From contig CP154956.1 in the NCBI GenBank assembly GCA_039621445.1, positions 62,246,362 to 62,310,361 of the forward strand: a DNA stretch of 64,000 nucleotides. The letters run 5' to 3'. The position numbers were made by a program, and so were the translations under genes. Below the pieces are notes generated by a model. It ran no database searches, was not told the origin of the DNA, and saw nothing but the letters and a program-made list of their open reading frames with translations. Positions 23,050-33,379 of the stretch are shown piece by piece. Source of the DNA: Euglena gracilis. Lineage: Eukaryota > Euglenida > Euglenophyceae > Euglenales. Every line of letters begins with the position of its first letter. The first letter of the stretch is position 1.

Positions 23050-23915
23050 GATGATGGCCGCACAGTTGGTGAACGTGGCTGAGGCAGCCTTGGACCCTTG
23101 CCACCTGTACCTGAATTTTTAGAAGCTTTGAAAAAAGCATACACTCCTTTCGAAGATTTGCCAGCGGACATTTGGGGACACTTTTTCCAAAGTGGCTCGT
23201 CCTCCTCCAGGAACAGAGAGAAACCAAAAAATGGCAATTCTCGCCGCGTTGGACTTTGCAAAAGGTGTTGGACCACAGGCAGATCATTTTGCCGAATTTG
23301 GATGAGTGGTTCACTGCCTTTGCCAAGTGGACGCTGTCAATGGATTGCGTTTTGGACAACCAGCAGGAGCGAGAATCAGCCCTACAACAGAGGAAGGAAA
23401 TTTGTCCAGCCACTGGTGTTGCTGTTCGGGAATGGAGCCCCACAACCTTAAGAACAACAGTCAACACATTGGCTTCAGCGTACAAGACTACGCGTCCCGA
23501 ACATGGCATTGTCCCCAGTGCAAGCAAACAGTTTCCAAATTTTGTGCTCTTTTTCAACGCTGCTTGCACATGGTCCCGCAATTTCATGGCACGGAAGGAG
23601 TCTGTGGCGGTTTTGACCGACCACGAGGTGGCACAACTTTTTACCCAAACTAATTGGAAGAGTTGGTATGAATCCCAGAGGATGAATTTACTGCTCATGG
23701 CCTTTCAATTGGGTGTTCGTCCAGATTCCCTCTTGGACCTTTGGGTGGGCAACTTTCAGTTGTCCACTCACGAAGATGGCCGTAAATTAGTTGTCGTTCG
23801 GATCGGAACGATGAGAAATTTGCAGGGGAAACAAGAAAATGTTTCAAAGCCAGTCCACAAACAAAAAATCCTGGAACACAGGAACCCCCAATTGTGTGTT
23901 CCACATTTTCCTTAA
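23050..23915 (+). pseudogene. Tyrosine-recombinase-like protein, best preserved middle part
   Basis: The N-terminus starts near 23098 in another frame (PPVPEFLEALKKAYTPFEDL). From about 23172 a frame of about 245 codons runs without a stop: DHRQIILPNLDEWFTAFAKW, SPTTLRTTVNTLASAYK, VAVLTDHEVAQLFTQTNW, ESQRMNLLLMAFQLGVRPDS, GNFQLSTHEDGRKLVVVRIG. The order (helical core-binding half, LTDHEV..LF start of the catalytic half, then LGxRPxxLxxL with the box I Arg) is that of tyrosine recombinases/integrases. The frame is cut by the array at 23911, so the HxxR and Tyr region is absent. The closest known eukaryotic groups would be Crypton or DIRS-type recombinases. That placement is inference. Confidence 0.6.
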
Positions 23916-24032
23916 GACGCAGTACTCAGGACGGAGTCTGCGTCTTAAGACGCAGACTCCGTCCTGCCCGAAGTCCTGCGTCTTAGACGCAGACTCCGTC
24001 CTGAGTCCCTGCGCCTAAGACGCAGACTTAAA
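23911..24032. repeat. GACGCAGACTCCGTCCTGAG palindromic array, right
   Basis: Four alternating units (TTAAGACGCAGTACTCAGGA, GGAGTCTGCGTCTTAAGACG, then two more). They are the same units as 22857-22998, so the recombinase-like frame lies between two arrays of one palindrome family. Confidence 0.65.
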
Positions 24033-24037
24033 GCAGA

Positions 24038-24229
24038 ATGCCATTTTCCAAAGTTCGTTACATTTGTGAACACAACATCACGGCTGAAAATTTTGGAGTT
24101 CGATTTCGTTTGTTCTATGCACTTCGATTCAGGCCGTTCTATGCCCCCTCCCCGCAACAGTTGGTGTATTACGGCCGGGAGATGCCTCCCTTGCCAGCTC
24201 GTGTCGAGAACATGAAGCGAAAGCAATGA
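24038..24229 (+). CDS. Short ORF after the array, possible C-terminal YR-element piece
   Basis: A 63-codon frame starting MPFSKVRYICEHNITAENFG and ending in a basic tail. It begins six bases after the array. It has normal composition but no recognised domain. It could be the C-terminal part of the split recombinase frame or chance. Confidence 0.3.
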   Translation: MPFSKVRYICEHNITAENFGVRFRLFYALRFRPFYAPSPQQLVYYGREMPPLPARVENMKRKQ

Positions 24230-24699
24230 GGGGGACACCAACCGTCTGCTACCGTTTTTTCCCCTGGAGACATTCAGTGGCACTACCAGGTTTTTACGGT
24301 AGCTGCTCCCTATTCCCTCCCTGACGCGTCACAACAGCAAGAGGATAATTGTTCTGGGGCTCCATTCGCATTAGTCCTAGTGGTGGAAACATCAAGGTGG
24401 CCATTGGTGGAAATGGGGGGGGTACACCGGACTCAGGACAAAGTCCGCACCCCCCCAGACTTTGTCACCCCTGAGTCCGTCGTAGGGTACACCGACTTTG
24501 TCCTGAGTCGGAGGGGGGGGGTACACGGACTTAAATTTGGCAAATTAGCACCTTAGCGCATCTTATTTAGGTTAGGAATGAGAAAAAATATCTGGATGGG
24601 TGGTTTCAAAAATTGCCATAGGGAGTGGTTCGGGTCACGGGGGGGTCACGGGGGGGGGGGCACGGGGGGGGGGGGGGGTCTGGGGGGGGGTAGTGGGTA

Positions 24700-26131
24700 G
24701 TCGGCCGACTAGTCGGCCGACTACCCAATTGGTCCACCGACTAGTCGGCCGACTAATTGGTCGGTAGCTAGTCGGCGGGGGGGTAGTGGGTAGTCGGCCG
24801 ACTAGTCGGCCGACTACCCACTCTAATGTACTAACGGGTCAAAACCGCCGACTTTTAAGCCCCCCCCTGGGAAAAAAAAATTGTCTAAATCACCTCAACG
24901 CCGGTCAAAACCCACCCAAATGGCTCCAGAACCCCCCAATCGGGGGTGAATATGCAAAAAAATTGGGGGAAAATGTCCATTTTGGGCCACTTTTGACAAA
25001 AGTACACCTCTCCCCATGAATTTTCAATATAAGTCAAAATTTGCACAAAAAAAGGGTCTTATCCCTCCAAGTCTATTGCCAACATAGAAGGGATTTTGTT
25101 ATTTGAGGGGGGGGGGGGTGCGGGGGGGGCGGAGCCCCCCTCCGCCTGTGCCAAAGAGAGCCACAAAAACGACTTAGCCCCCGAGTATGTTGCCAACAGA
25201 GAAGGGATTTTGTTATTTGTGCGGGGGGGGGGGGCGGAGCCCCCCCCGCCTATGCCAAAGTGAGCCACAAAAACGACTTAGCCCCCGAGTATGTTGCCAA
25301 CAGAGAAGGGATTTTGTTATTTGAGGGGGGGGGGTGCGGGGGGGGGCGGAGCCCCCCCCCCCCGCCTATGCCAAAGTGAGCCACAAAACGACTTAGCCCC
25401 CGAGTATGTTGCCAACAGAGAAGGGATTTTGTTATTTGAGGGGAGGGAGTGCGGGGGGGGGCGAAGCCCCCCCCGCCTATGCCAAAGGAGGCCACAAAAA
25501 GGACTTAGCCCCCGAGTATGTTGCCAACAGAAGGGATTTTGTTATTTGAGGGGGGGGGTGCGGGGGGGCGGAGCCCCCCGCCTATGCCAAAGTGAGCCAC
25601 AAAAACGACTTAGCCCCCGAGTATGTTGCCAACACAGAAGGGATTTTGTTATTTGAGTCTCGGATTGGGGTGGAGGGGGGAGTTTTCTGCCTCTCGTGAT
25701 GCAAAACGCAGATTGCAGATTGCATTTCTAAAGGATTTTAATGTAATCCCTGTTTCATCATTGGTTTTTTACCCCTCCGGACCCCCATCAAGGGCCCACC
25801 GACCCCCCACTGACCAAAGATTTCCATCTGGGGGTGTTTATTTAGGCGTAAGACACTTATTTGGACCCATCCGGACCATTTCCGGGTGATTTGGGCCCGC
25901 CACAGGCCATTTTTATGACCGCCGACTAGCCACCGACTAGTTTCCATTGGATTTTGTTCATGGGGGGGGGGGCTTAAAAGTCGGCGGTTTTGACCCGTTA
26001 GTACATTAGAGTGGGTAGTCGGCCGACTAGTTGGCCGACTACCCACTACCCCCCCCCCTGTCTCGCCGACTAGCTACCGACTAGGACTAGTCGGTGGACC
26101 AATTGGGTAGTCGGCCGACTAGTCGGCCGAC
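24700..26131. mobile_element. Foldback-like element enclosing a satellite array (1.43 kb)
   Basis: The left inverted repeat 24700-24870 and right 25970-26131 match in reverse. Outer: GTCGGCCGACTAGTCGGCCG, CAATTGGTCCACCGACTAGT. Inner: CTAATGTACTAACGGGTC, AAAACCGCCGACTTTTAAGC, then C runs. The repeats are built from nested CGGCCGACTAGTCGGCCG palindromes. Inside are GC-rich spacers and a six-unit tandem array (25065-25660). The design equals the element at 46028-49232, including TTTTAAGCCCCCC at the inner edge. No gene; mobilising enzyme unknown. Confidence 0.65.
25065..25660 (+). repeat. Satellite array, six units of about 110 bases
   Basis: Each unit is GTTGCCAACAGAGAAGGGAT TTTGTTATTTG, a G run with GTGCGGGGG, GCGGAGCCCCCC, then GCCTATGCCAAAGTGAGCCA and GACTTAGCCCCCGAGTA. 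Units differ mostly in G/C run length. The core GAAGGGATTTTGTTATT and GCGGNGCCCCCC is shared with the 46.5 kb array. Confidence 0.8.
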
Positions 26132-26689
26132 GGAGCTGGGGTATCTGGCTAGCCGCGGCCAGCCGCGGCTGGCTGGCTGGCAAAAAAAAGGAGGAGGTCT
26201 GGCCAGCCATGGCCAGCCACGGCTGGGTGGGTGGATTTAGAGGAGGAGGAGGTCTGGCTGGATTCAGTGTTGAGGATCTGAAAGAGGAGGAGGAGGTCTG
26301 GCTGGTCGCGATGGGAAACTAGCTGAAAAAAAAAGCTCCACGATCCGGGCAAGTCCTGATTCAGGTGTTTTCTGCGCAACTTCACATTTTCATTGCAGGA
26401 CAGAAAATGTCAGACCTGCAGTACAGAGTCATTTGACCTGGGCAAAGGCGCTGTTGGAGATGATGATTTGGTGCTGAGTACACTAAGTGCTGTGCACAGG
26501 TGGCTTGAGGTGAAATGAACTTATTGGAAGCAGTTTGACAAACTGCTACATTATGTTGGGAATGTCTATCTTGTGTGTTTTCTGATTCCTGTTGCTGCGC
26601 CTAAAAAGTCGAAGGTTTTTGTCTGTCCATTTTTTTTGTAATATCATTGTATTCTGGTTTACTTTTCAATGGTTTGATTCACTTCTTGT

Positions 26690-26965
26690 GGCCATTTTTG
26701 GGCCAGGTGTGCTGGCCAGTTTTGTGCCAGATGTGTTCGTCATTTTTGGGCCACAGGTCATGGCCAGTTTTGGGCCAGATGTGCTGGCCAGTTTTGGGCC
26801 AGATGTGATGCCCAGTTTTGGGCCAGATGTGGTGGCCAGTTTTGGGCCACAGGCGTGGCCAGTTTTGGGCCACACGTCATGGCCAGCTTTTGGTGGCCAA
26901 TTTTGGGCCAGATGTGGTGGCCAGTTTTTGGCCAAAGGTCGTGGGCAGTTTTGGGCCACTTCTCT
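26690..26965 (+). repeat. 24-base minisatellite (GGCCAGTTTTGGGCCAGATG)
   Basis: About eleven units of roughly 24 bases (GTGGCCAGTTTTGGGCCA plus a variable GATGTG or CAGGTC). The open frame through it is a by-product of the 24-base period. A second array is at 28150-28395. Confidence 0.75.
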
Positions 26966-27639
26966 CAGGAAGGAGTTGTTTGGGTGCGGTTCCCTTGGAA
27001 AGGGGGGGCACAAAAGCGTTCTGTTTGCGTTTTTTTTGCAAAATTTGTGTTGTTTGGGGGGCTTTTCCGTGCTGCTTGGTTGTTTTTTTCTCTGCCCCCC
27101 TCCGTCTTCCGGCGGAGTCATTCAGTGCGGCCGTAAAAATTCGTTGCTCTCCACCCAGAAAATGGTGAAAATGCTGTGGTGGGTGGGCTCCACCCCCAAT
27201 CTCCTGATTCCTTCCGGCGCATTCACATGCTGCTGCCGTGAAATATGTTGGAGAAATGTTTATTCTTGCGCAGCAATTCTGGTTCCATGAACCGCGGTTC
27301 CTGCTCGCCGGCGTAGATGTTGTGACTAAACCTGGCGTCAGCCACCGAGCGTACTAAAAAACGACGGGGTTGCGCCCCGGTGACTTTGCCATACTATAAT
27401 TTTTGCGCTCTACGGAAGGTACTGGAAAAAAGGTGGAGGCCCCCCAGCCGCGGCCGTCCACGGCCAGCCGCGGCTGGCCGTGGCTGGTGGCTGGGAGAAC
27501 AGAGGAGGAGGAGGTCTGGCTGGTGGCTGGTGAAAAAAAGAGGAGGAGGAGGTCTGGCTGGTATCTGGCTGGCCGTGGGGACTCCAGCTCCGACTACCCA
27601 CTCCCCCCCCCCCCAGTCTACCGCCTTGCGCCGGGGTCA

Positions 27640-27940
27640 CGGGGGGAACACCATATTTTTGGTGGCAAAATTAGGAATCACCGAGTCGGAATTTTTGGAG
27701 AAAAATTCCACAAATTAGGAATCTCCACACCTAAAATTAGGATTTTGACACCAAATTAGGAATCACCAAGCCCAAATCTGAAAAATTTATGCCTCAAAAT
27801 TAGGAATCTGCATGAGAATTTTATCAAATTAGGCATCACCAGCCAAAAAAATTCCCTACAAAAATTCGCCGAAAAGGGTCCTTGTTCGGGTCACGGGGGG
27901 GTCACGGGGGGGGTCACGGGGGGGTCACGGGGGGAACACC
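27640..27940 (-). repeat. Inverted copy of the GATTCCTAATTT / GGTCACGGGG block
   Basis: CCAAATTAGGAATCACC repeats and CGCCGAAAAGGGTCCTTGTT with tandem GGTCACGGGGGG. The first part is inverted with respect to 16890-17060. Confidence 0.5.
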
Positions 27941-28149
27941 CCCATAAGAGATTTGTGACAAGGGTTTTGTTCCTTTTGCCCTCGCCAAAGGTGCGAATGT
28001 GGCACAGCTGTTGTTGCGCAACGCAATGTTGTGCCTAGAAACCGCCTAGAAGATTTTTTTTGTCTGTCCGTTTTGTTTGCAACGAAATAGTGATCTGGCT
28101 CTGATTTGCTTTACAAAGATTTGAATCATTTTTTTTTGGTGCCACATCT

Positions 28150-28395
28150 TTGGAGGCGGGTTTGGGCCAGACGGTGGACAGATGTGCTGGCCAGTTTTGG
28201 GCCAGGCCAGATGTCGTGGCTTGTTTTGGGCCAGATGTGGTGGCCAGTTTTGGGCCACAGGTGGTGGCCAGTTTTGGGCCACGGGGCGTGGCCAGTTTTG
28301 GGCCACGGGGCGTGGCCAGTTTTGGGCCACGGGTCGTGGCCAGTTTTGGGCCACGGGTCGTGGCCAGTTTTGGGCCACGAGTCGTGGCCAGAAAA
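28150..28395 (+). repeat. 24-base minisatellite, second array
   Basis: About nine units of GTCGTGGCCAGTTTTGGGCC plus ACGG. The upstream 100 bases (TTTTTTTGTCTGTCC ... TTTGAATCA) also resemble those before the 26690 array, so both belong to one duplicated unit. Confidence 0.75.
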
Positions 28396-29257
28396 GGGTT
28401 CGGTTGGTTTTTTGTGGTGTTCACCTTGCTGATCTCCTGACCCCATTTTCAGTTTTTGGAAGTTGAATATCGGAATATCACCATTTTTTTTGTAAGGGTT
28501 ACTTTTTTTTTTGTAAAGGAAATGTGAAAAGAAAGGGAGGCCAACCATTTATGGACAATGTTCTTTCTGTTTGCGCTTATTCCTAGCGGTCGACTGAGGA
28601 TCGCCTGGCACCACACACACACAAAGGGAGGGCCAACCAGGTAGGGACAGTGCTGTTTTCTTCCGAGTCAGGAAACGTTTGCTTATGCCATCGACTGCGA
28701 AGCGCCTGGGGCATGAATGACGGGGTAGCACTTATGCTCTGATGGTCTAAGATTTTTGAAAAAACCGATGTAAAAAACTCCCCGGGTTTCTGGCTGACGA
28801 GGAAAAATGTCTGTTTTTTACGATTTACAAAAGTTGTCCTTTTCAACGACCGGAATGTTGGTGCTATGAGGCCCCCGGTGGGGTGGGCACCCGACTAAGC
28901 ACAATCCTGGTGCCCCCCCTCCAGTGAATGTTCACTAGCAAACTTGACTTAAGGGGTCGGGTTTGTTTGGTCCCAGCTGGATATGTCTTAGGAGGTAGAG
29001 TTATGGGGAGGTCAATGGGAGAGTCACGGGAGGGAAATGGCCTTTGGGGACTGAAAAACGGGTGTTCCTGGACCCCCCCTGCCTAACCCAACGTTGAACT
29101 TCACCGGTGAAGTTCACCACAAGAGCACTTTTTTGGCCAGAAATGGCCAAAAAATGACATCCTGCGCAAATTTTCGGAAGGCAATGCCACGTGCTGTTTT
29201 GGAAGAGGTGGCTGAATCACGTGGATCACAAATTATCTGAAATGACAAATTTTATTC

Positions 29258-29905
29258 CAGTGCTCCACCTGCAGTTGGCACGCTAATGATCCAAGACAAA
29301 GCATGCAGCAAGCTCTTCAGGCTACCGAACCGGAAGTCTGTTCCGGCCGTGAACTGACGGCACGGAAATGTGTCGTTTGTGGAGACCGTGTTTGCGATGG
29401 CCGCTTCCCTGGAGGCTAGGCGCGCCGCTCGGGGGGATCCGGGACCCCCCCCCCCCGCGCGGCCGCCCATGCGGCCGCTCGCCCCCCCCTGGACCCCCCC
29501 CCACTGCGCCTAGCATAGCCAAGAAAAAAAATTTGTGAAAAAATCGCGACTTTTTTGAGGCCCAAAATTGACCAAAAATGACCATTTTCGGACATAAAAT
29601 GGCAAATTTGTGGGCCGCGCGGAGCGCTCGGCCAAAAACGCACTTTTTTGGTAAAAAAATGGCCCAAAAATGGCAAAAAATGACCACTTTTTGGACCCGA
29701 AAATCACCAGTTTTAGGATGCGCGCCGCCCGCGCGGCCGCCCTCGGACCCCCCCCCCCCGGGGCCCCCCCCGCCCCCCCCCCCCCCCCCCCCCCCCCCCA
29801 CTGTGCCTAGCCTCCCCTGACCACTCAACCGTTGTGTGCCCGACCTAGACTGCAGACAGTGCTCGTGGCCATTCGGGCGTCTTGCTTCTTTGCTGCATCT
29901 TAATA
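29258..29905 (+). pseudogene. Cys-rich coding-like sequence split by an insertion
   Basis: On the plus strand a frame reads QSMQQALQATEPEVCSGREL then KCVVCGDRVCDGRFP at 29260-29410. It resumes after the inserted element as DHSTVVCPT, a TAG, then DCRQC. The CxxC pairs suggest a small zinc-binding domain. The TAG means it is not intact even after removing the insert. No family assigned. Confidence 0.35.
29411..29815. mobile_element. 405-bp GGAGGCTAGGC element with 3-bp target duplication CCT
   Basis: Left end GGAGGCTAGGCGCGCC, right end GTGCCTAGCCTCC. CCT flanks both sides (29408-29410 and 29816-29818). The interior is G/C runs around an AT-rich core with GAAAAAATCGCGAC, TGACCATTTTCGGACA and CGCGCGGCC blocks. 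A second copy is 32934-33379. No coding capacity. Confidence 0.8.
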
Positions 29906-30899
29906 CTCCTTGCATTCAAGAACAGTCCCCCTTGAAACTGGGCATTCCAAAGGGTGTAGGAAAGGTGCGGGGAGAAAAAATGACGGGAAAAAAGGTTTCC
30001 CATCATTTTTGTTTCCCGTCATTTTTGTCCGGACTGAATAACTGGCGTGCACCTTTTATGTACATGGTGCTCCGGTGGCCAGAATGTACATTCCACGTCG
30101 TCCTGAGGGGACTCAGTGGGGCGTTCTATGAATTTTTTTTTTACAAAGAGTTCTTTGAAGGCGTGTCGATGTTACAAACGAATGCATGTGAGTGTGCTTG
30201 TGCGGGTGTGGGAGAGAAGGTCAAAGGGAAATGAGAAAAGCTCTCTTCAATTTAGGATGTCCCTTGCTGTCCTCGGTAAGGTTTGTGACTTATCCTTCTC
30301 CTTCCGTCCGTTGACCGCTCGTGTGTGTGTGTGGATCTCGAAACTCTTTCACTCTTTCACTCTTTCACGTAGCACAGCTTCACCCAAACCGTGCCCCGGG
30401 CCCAGGGAAACGTCTCTTTTGGCCCTCGCCACAAGAGGAACCCTCTTGTGACTCCCTGTGCCGCCACAGGTCGCGGGTTGCTTATATTGTGGGTGTAATG
30501 TACAAAAGAGTGCAGGGTGACAAATGTTCAGGGTGCGGAGGTTAGAGGAAGACGAGCAAAGGTCACCTTCAATATATATTGGGCGGTACCTCTTTTGCCA
30601 CAGGATGGCGTGTTTGTGTCAGGTTTTTGCTCTTCTTGCCGTTGGATGGCCATGGCGTGTGTGCGTCGATGGTTCGTGGCAAGTGGCTTTCGTTTTTGGT
30701 TTCTTTTTGGCGTTTTGTGGTGGGGTTTGTGGCTCCGATGACAACGTGCTTTGTGGGCATTGAGTTAGCAACGAGGGAGCAAGTTTGAGGATTGTGGTCG
30801 GTTTTGAAGTGTACGGCACATGAGAAGCTGTGGAACTAGATGGAGTGTCCATTTGGAAGTCAGTGGAGAGGCCAGTGAAGAAGCTCCAAACCAAGGAGG

Positions 30900-31085
30900 C
30901 GGACGGACGGACGGACGGACGGCTGGTGAAAAAAGCGAAGGTCCGGACGGACGGCTGACCTTGTGGGCTTGGTCCAGACGGCTGAAGAAAATGCACTTGG
31001 TCCAGCTAGCCGGCTGGCCGGCTGGCCGGCTAGCCGGCTGGCCGGCTGGCCGGCTGGCCGGCTGGCCGGCTGGCCGGATGGGTCT
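30900..31085 (+). repeat. GGAC and CCGGCTGG microsatellites
   Basis: GGAC tetramers at 30900-30922 and about ten CCGGCTGG octamers at 31009-31078, with some CCGGCTAG variants. Similar units recur at 32462-32625. Confidence 0.8.
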
Positions 31086-31295
31086 TTGGAAGCGCAGGCG
31101 TCTCAGTGCACGCGAGTTTGGGCAGATATATACCAGTTTTGCATGGCTGGTGTGGAGGACGGGCCAGAGAAAATTCCTTTCATCTGGACGGACGGCTGGA
31201 CAGGGTGCTGGACGGACGTACGGAATCGGACGCAGGACCAACAAAGGAGAAAGGCTCAATTTTTTACATAGTTTTCATTTTAGCTTTCACTCATT

Positions 31296-31367
31296 GGTCT
31301 CATAGTGTAGCGGTCTGCACCCGGGACTTGGATTCCAACATCCCCGGTTCAATCCCGGGTGGGGCCA
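31296..31367 (+). tRNA. tRNA-like gene, anticodon TGG on a Gln-like body
   Basis: Acceptor GGTCTCA pairs with TGGGGCC over seven pairs (two G-U); discriminator A. D-stem GTGT/GCAC. T-arm CCCGG TTCAATC CCGGG is perfect. The anticodon loop CTTGGAT places TGG (Pro) after U33. The two lower anticodon-stem pairs (C27-A43, G28-A42) are mismatched. The body resembles eukaryotic tRNA-Gln rather than tRNA-Pro. A T5 run follows at 31371, a Pol III stop. It could be a working tRNA, a pseudogene or a tRNA-derived SINE head. Confidence 0.5.
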
Positions 31368-31379
31368 TGAATTTTTAAG

Positions 31380-32300
31380 CTCGCGGACACTAAATTAGGA
31401 TCGAAATTAGAGCCGTTTGGGACGAACTTTTCCATGGCAGATGGAATTTCACTGGCGGACAGACATTTTAAATTCAGACAGAGGCACAATCAAAAGATGT
31501 TTCACTGTTTGAAATGATTGAAATCGAAGAGATGAGTTCATTTCGTGTGATAAGTTCGTGCTGATAGTTTCACATCCCTGTTGTTGCTCCTGCTGTGTTC
31601 TTCTGGAGTGTTTGTAAACTGCCAAACATTTTTTGTAGGCGACATGCATGCAGCTTCATCATACTTTAGCATCATTTCATTCGTCTGTGGCATGCCTTCA
31701 AAATGGTTTTTACGACAGTTTTCTTCTGCACATTTCTGTGACATCTTTCATGCTACATCTGGCACATTTCATTGTTCATCTTTTGGATGATAAATGGGAG
31801 CCCCAGGGATTTAGTTCATGATTGAGTAAATGATGCTCATTTGGTTCAGTTTTCACAGGACATTGAGATTAAGACAGAGCTGATTTCAATGGAAAGAAAT
31901 CAAGTCAAAGATTCAATTTGACAAAGTTGGATTTGAATGGAAAGAAGTTTTGAGACTGACCAAGTGTTTTGAAGTCAATTGAAGGTGTGCCTTTTTTTCA
32001 AATGAGAAGTTTGTTCAAGATGCTTGAAGGTTCCTTGGCAAGCAACGGTTCCACCTTAATTGGTTTGTGCGGCCTTGATTTTTCTGTTGTCCATGTTCTT
32101 GTGTGTTGGTTTTTCAGTTTTTGAAGCTTTTTTGATGAAATTTTCAAAAAATGAATTTTTTAAACTTTTGAAATTTTCAACTTGAAAATTGAACGCGCAC
32201 AGGTTAAAATTTTTTGGCTTCCTGAACCTCAAAAACCCCATTCCCCCTTTTTAAAAGAGGGAAGACCAAAAAGAACTTAAATTTTTTTGTTTTCACAAGG
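31380..32300. other. AT-rich unique stretch between tRNA-like genes
   Basis: No gene, repeat or hairpin seen, apart from the TTTTTGAAATTTTC-like low-complexity zone at 32110-32220. It differs in base composition from all flanking retrotransposon DNA, which fits cargo of the 1743-bp element. Confidence 0.4.
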
Positions 32301-32306
32301 ATATCG

Positions 32307-32378
32307 CCCCTCGTGGTATAGCGGTCGTGTGGTTGGTGTGTGACCGGTAGGTCGCGGGTTCGAATCCCGCCGGGGGGG
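32307..32378 (+). tRNA. tRNA-like gene, anticodon uncertain
   Basis: Acceptor CCCCTCG pairs with CGGGGGG. The T-arm GCGGG TTCGAAT CCCGC is perfect, so both Pol III boxes are good (TGGTATAGCGGT and GGTTCGAATCC). The D-stem and anticodon stem pair mostly through G-U. The loop TGTGTGA lacks U33, so no anticodon can be assigned safely (TGT by position). T5 at 32391-32395 can end transcription. Confidence 0.4.
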
Positions 32379-32933
32379 GCAACTTCGTGGTTTTTCGTGA
32401 TTTGACACGACGAGTAGAGGGAAGCGTGATTGCTTTTCATGCGGAAGTATTTTTTTTTTTGGTCCGGCCGGCTGGCAAGACAGACTTTGGTCCGGCCGGC
32501 TGGCAAGACAGACTTTGGTCCGGCTGGACGGACGGCTGGCGAAAAAATGCTTCGTCCGGACGGACGGCTGGGCGTCCAGCATTGGTCCGGCTGAAGAGGT
32601 CCGGACGGCTCGGACGGACGGACGGCCAGCCGCCCCCCAATTGTTTTGAGATTTCTTTTGCCAATGTCAGGGACAACCCTTGCCAGACATCTGCTTCTAC
32701 TTGCCGTTGAAGCCATCCCTCCCATTGGCCCAAGAGGGCTTTCAGGAGGGTGGACATCAATGTGCGGCCTTCTTGGCCCATTCCGCCAAAACAGTCCAAG
32801 ACAAAGGCTGTGAACCTCCAACCGCGGCGTGCACAAGCAACATCATATTGGCGATGTTTGTCCTTTTCTTGTCTTTCTTGCCAGGCCTGCAGTTGAGAAG
32901 CTTGAGCCAAGGGGTTGCTTGGTATCTGAGTAT

Positions 32934-33379
32934 GGAGGCTAGGCGCGCCGCTCGGGGGGGTCCGGGCCCCCCCCCTCCCCCCCCCCCCCGCGCGGCCCCT
33001 GCGCGGCCGCCCGCGCGGCCGCTCGCCCCCCCTGGACCCCCCTCCCCCCCCTCCCCCCCCTGCCTAGCATAACCAAGAAAAAATATGTTTGTGAAAAAAT
33101 CGCGATTTTTTGAGGCACAAAAATGACCAAAAATGACCATTTTCGGACACAAAATGGCAAATTTGGGGGCCGCGCGCTCTGCGCGCGGCCAAAAAAGCAC
33201 TTTTTGGTCAAAAATGGCCCAAAAATGGCAAAAAATGACCACTTTTTGGACCCGAAAATCACCGATTTTAGGATGCGTTCCGCCCGCGCGGCCGCCCTCG
33301 GACCCCCCTCCCCCCCCCTCCCCCCCCGCGCGGCCGCTCGCCCCCCCCCCAGCCCCCCCCCCCGCTGTGCCTAGCCTCC
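32934..33379. mobile_element. 446-bp GGAGGCTAGGC element inside retrotransposon copy 2, target duplication TAT
   Basis: Ends GGAGGCTAGGCGCG and GTGCCTAGCCTCC, flanked by TAT at 32931-32933 and 33380-33382. The core (CCAAGAAAAAATATGTTTGT, ACCATTTTCGGACACAAAAT, GCGCGCGGCC) matches 29411-29815. On the minus strand, removing it plus one ATA joins VTIRH to TQIPSNPLAQ. This aligns with VTIRHTLAQ of copy 1. Confidence 0.85.

Larger units (their letters stand above)
30895..32637. mobile_element. 1743-bp GGAGGC element carrying two tRNA-like genes, target duplication CAA
   Basis: Starts GGAGGCGGACGG, ends GGCCAGCCGCCCCC (reverse GGGGGCGGCTGGCC). CAA flanks it at 30892-30894 and 32638-32640. Its ends hold GGAC and CCGGCTGG tandem repeats (30900-31220; 32460-32637). 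Its middle is AT-rich with tRNA-like sequences at 31296 and 32307. Removing the element and one CAA gives a continuous retrotransposon frame (ISKQL-VWSFF) matching copy 1 (ISRQL-VWSLY). Confidence 0.75.

Noticed and set aside
26592-27290. 232-codon plus-strand frame
   Set aside because: Its middle is the 24-base minisatellite, which stays open in several frames; the rest has no support.
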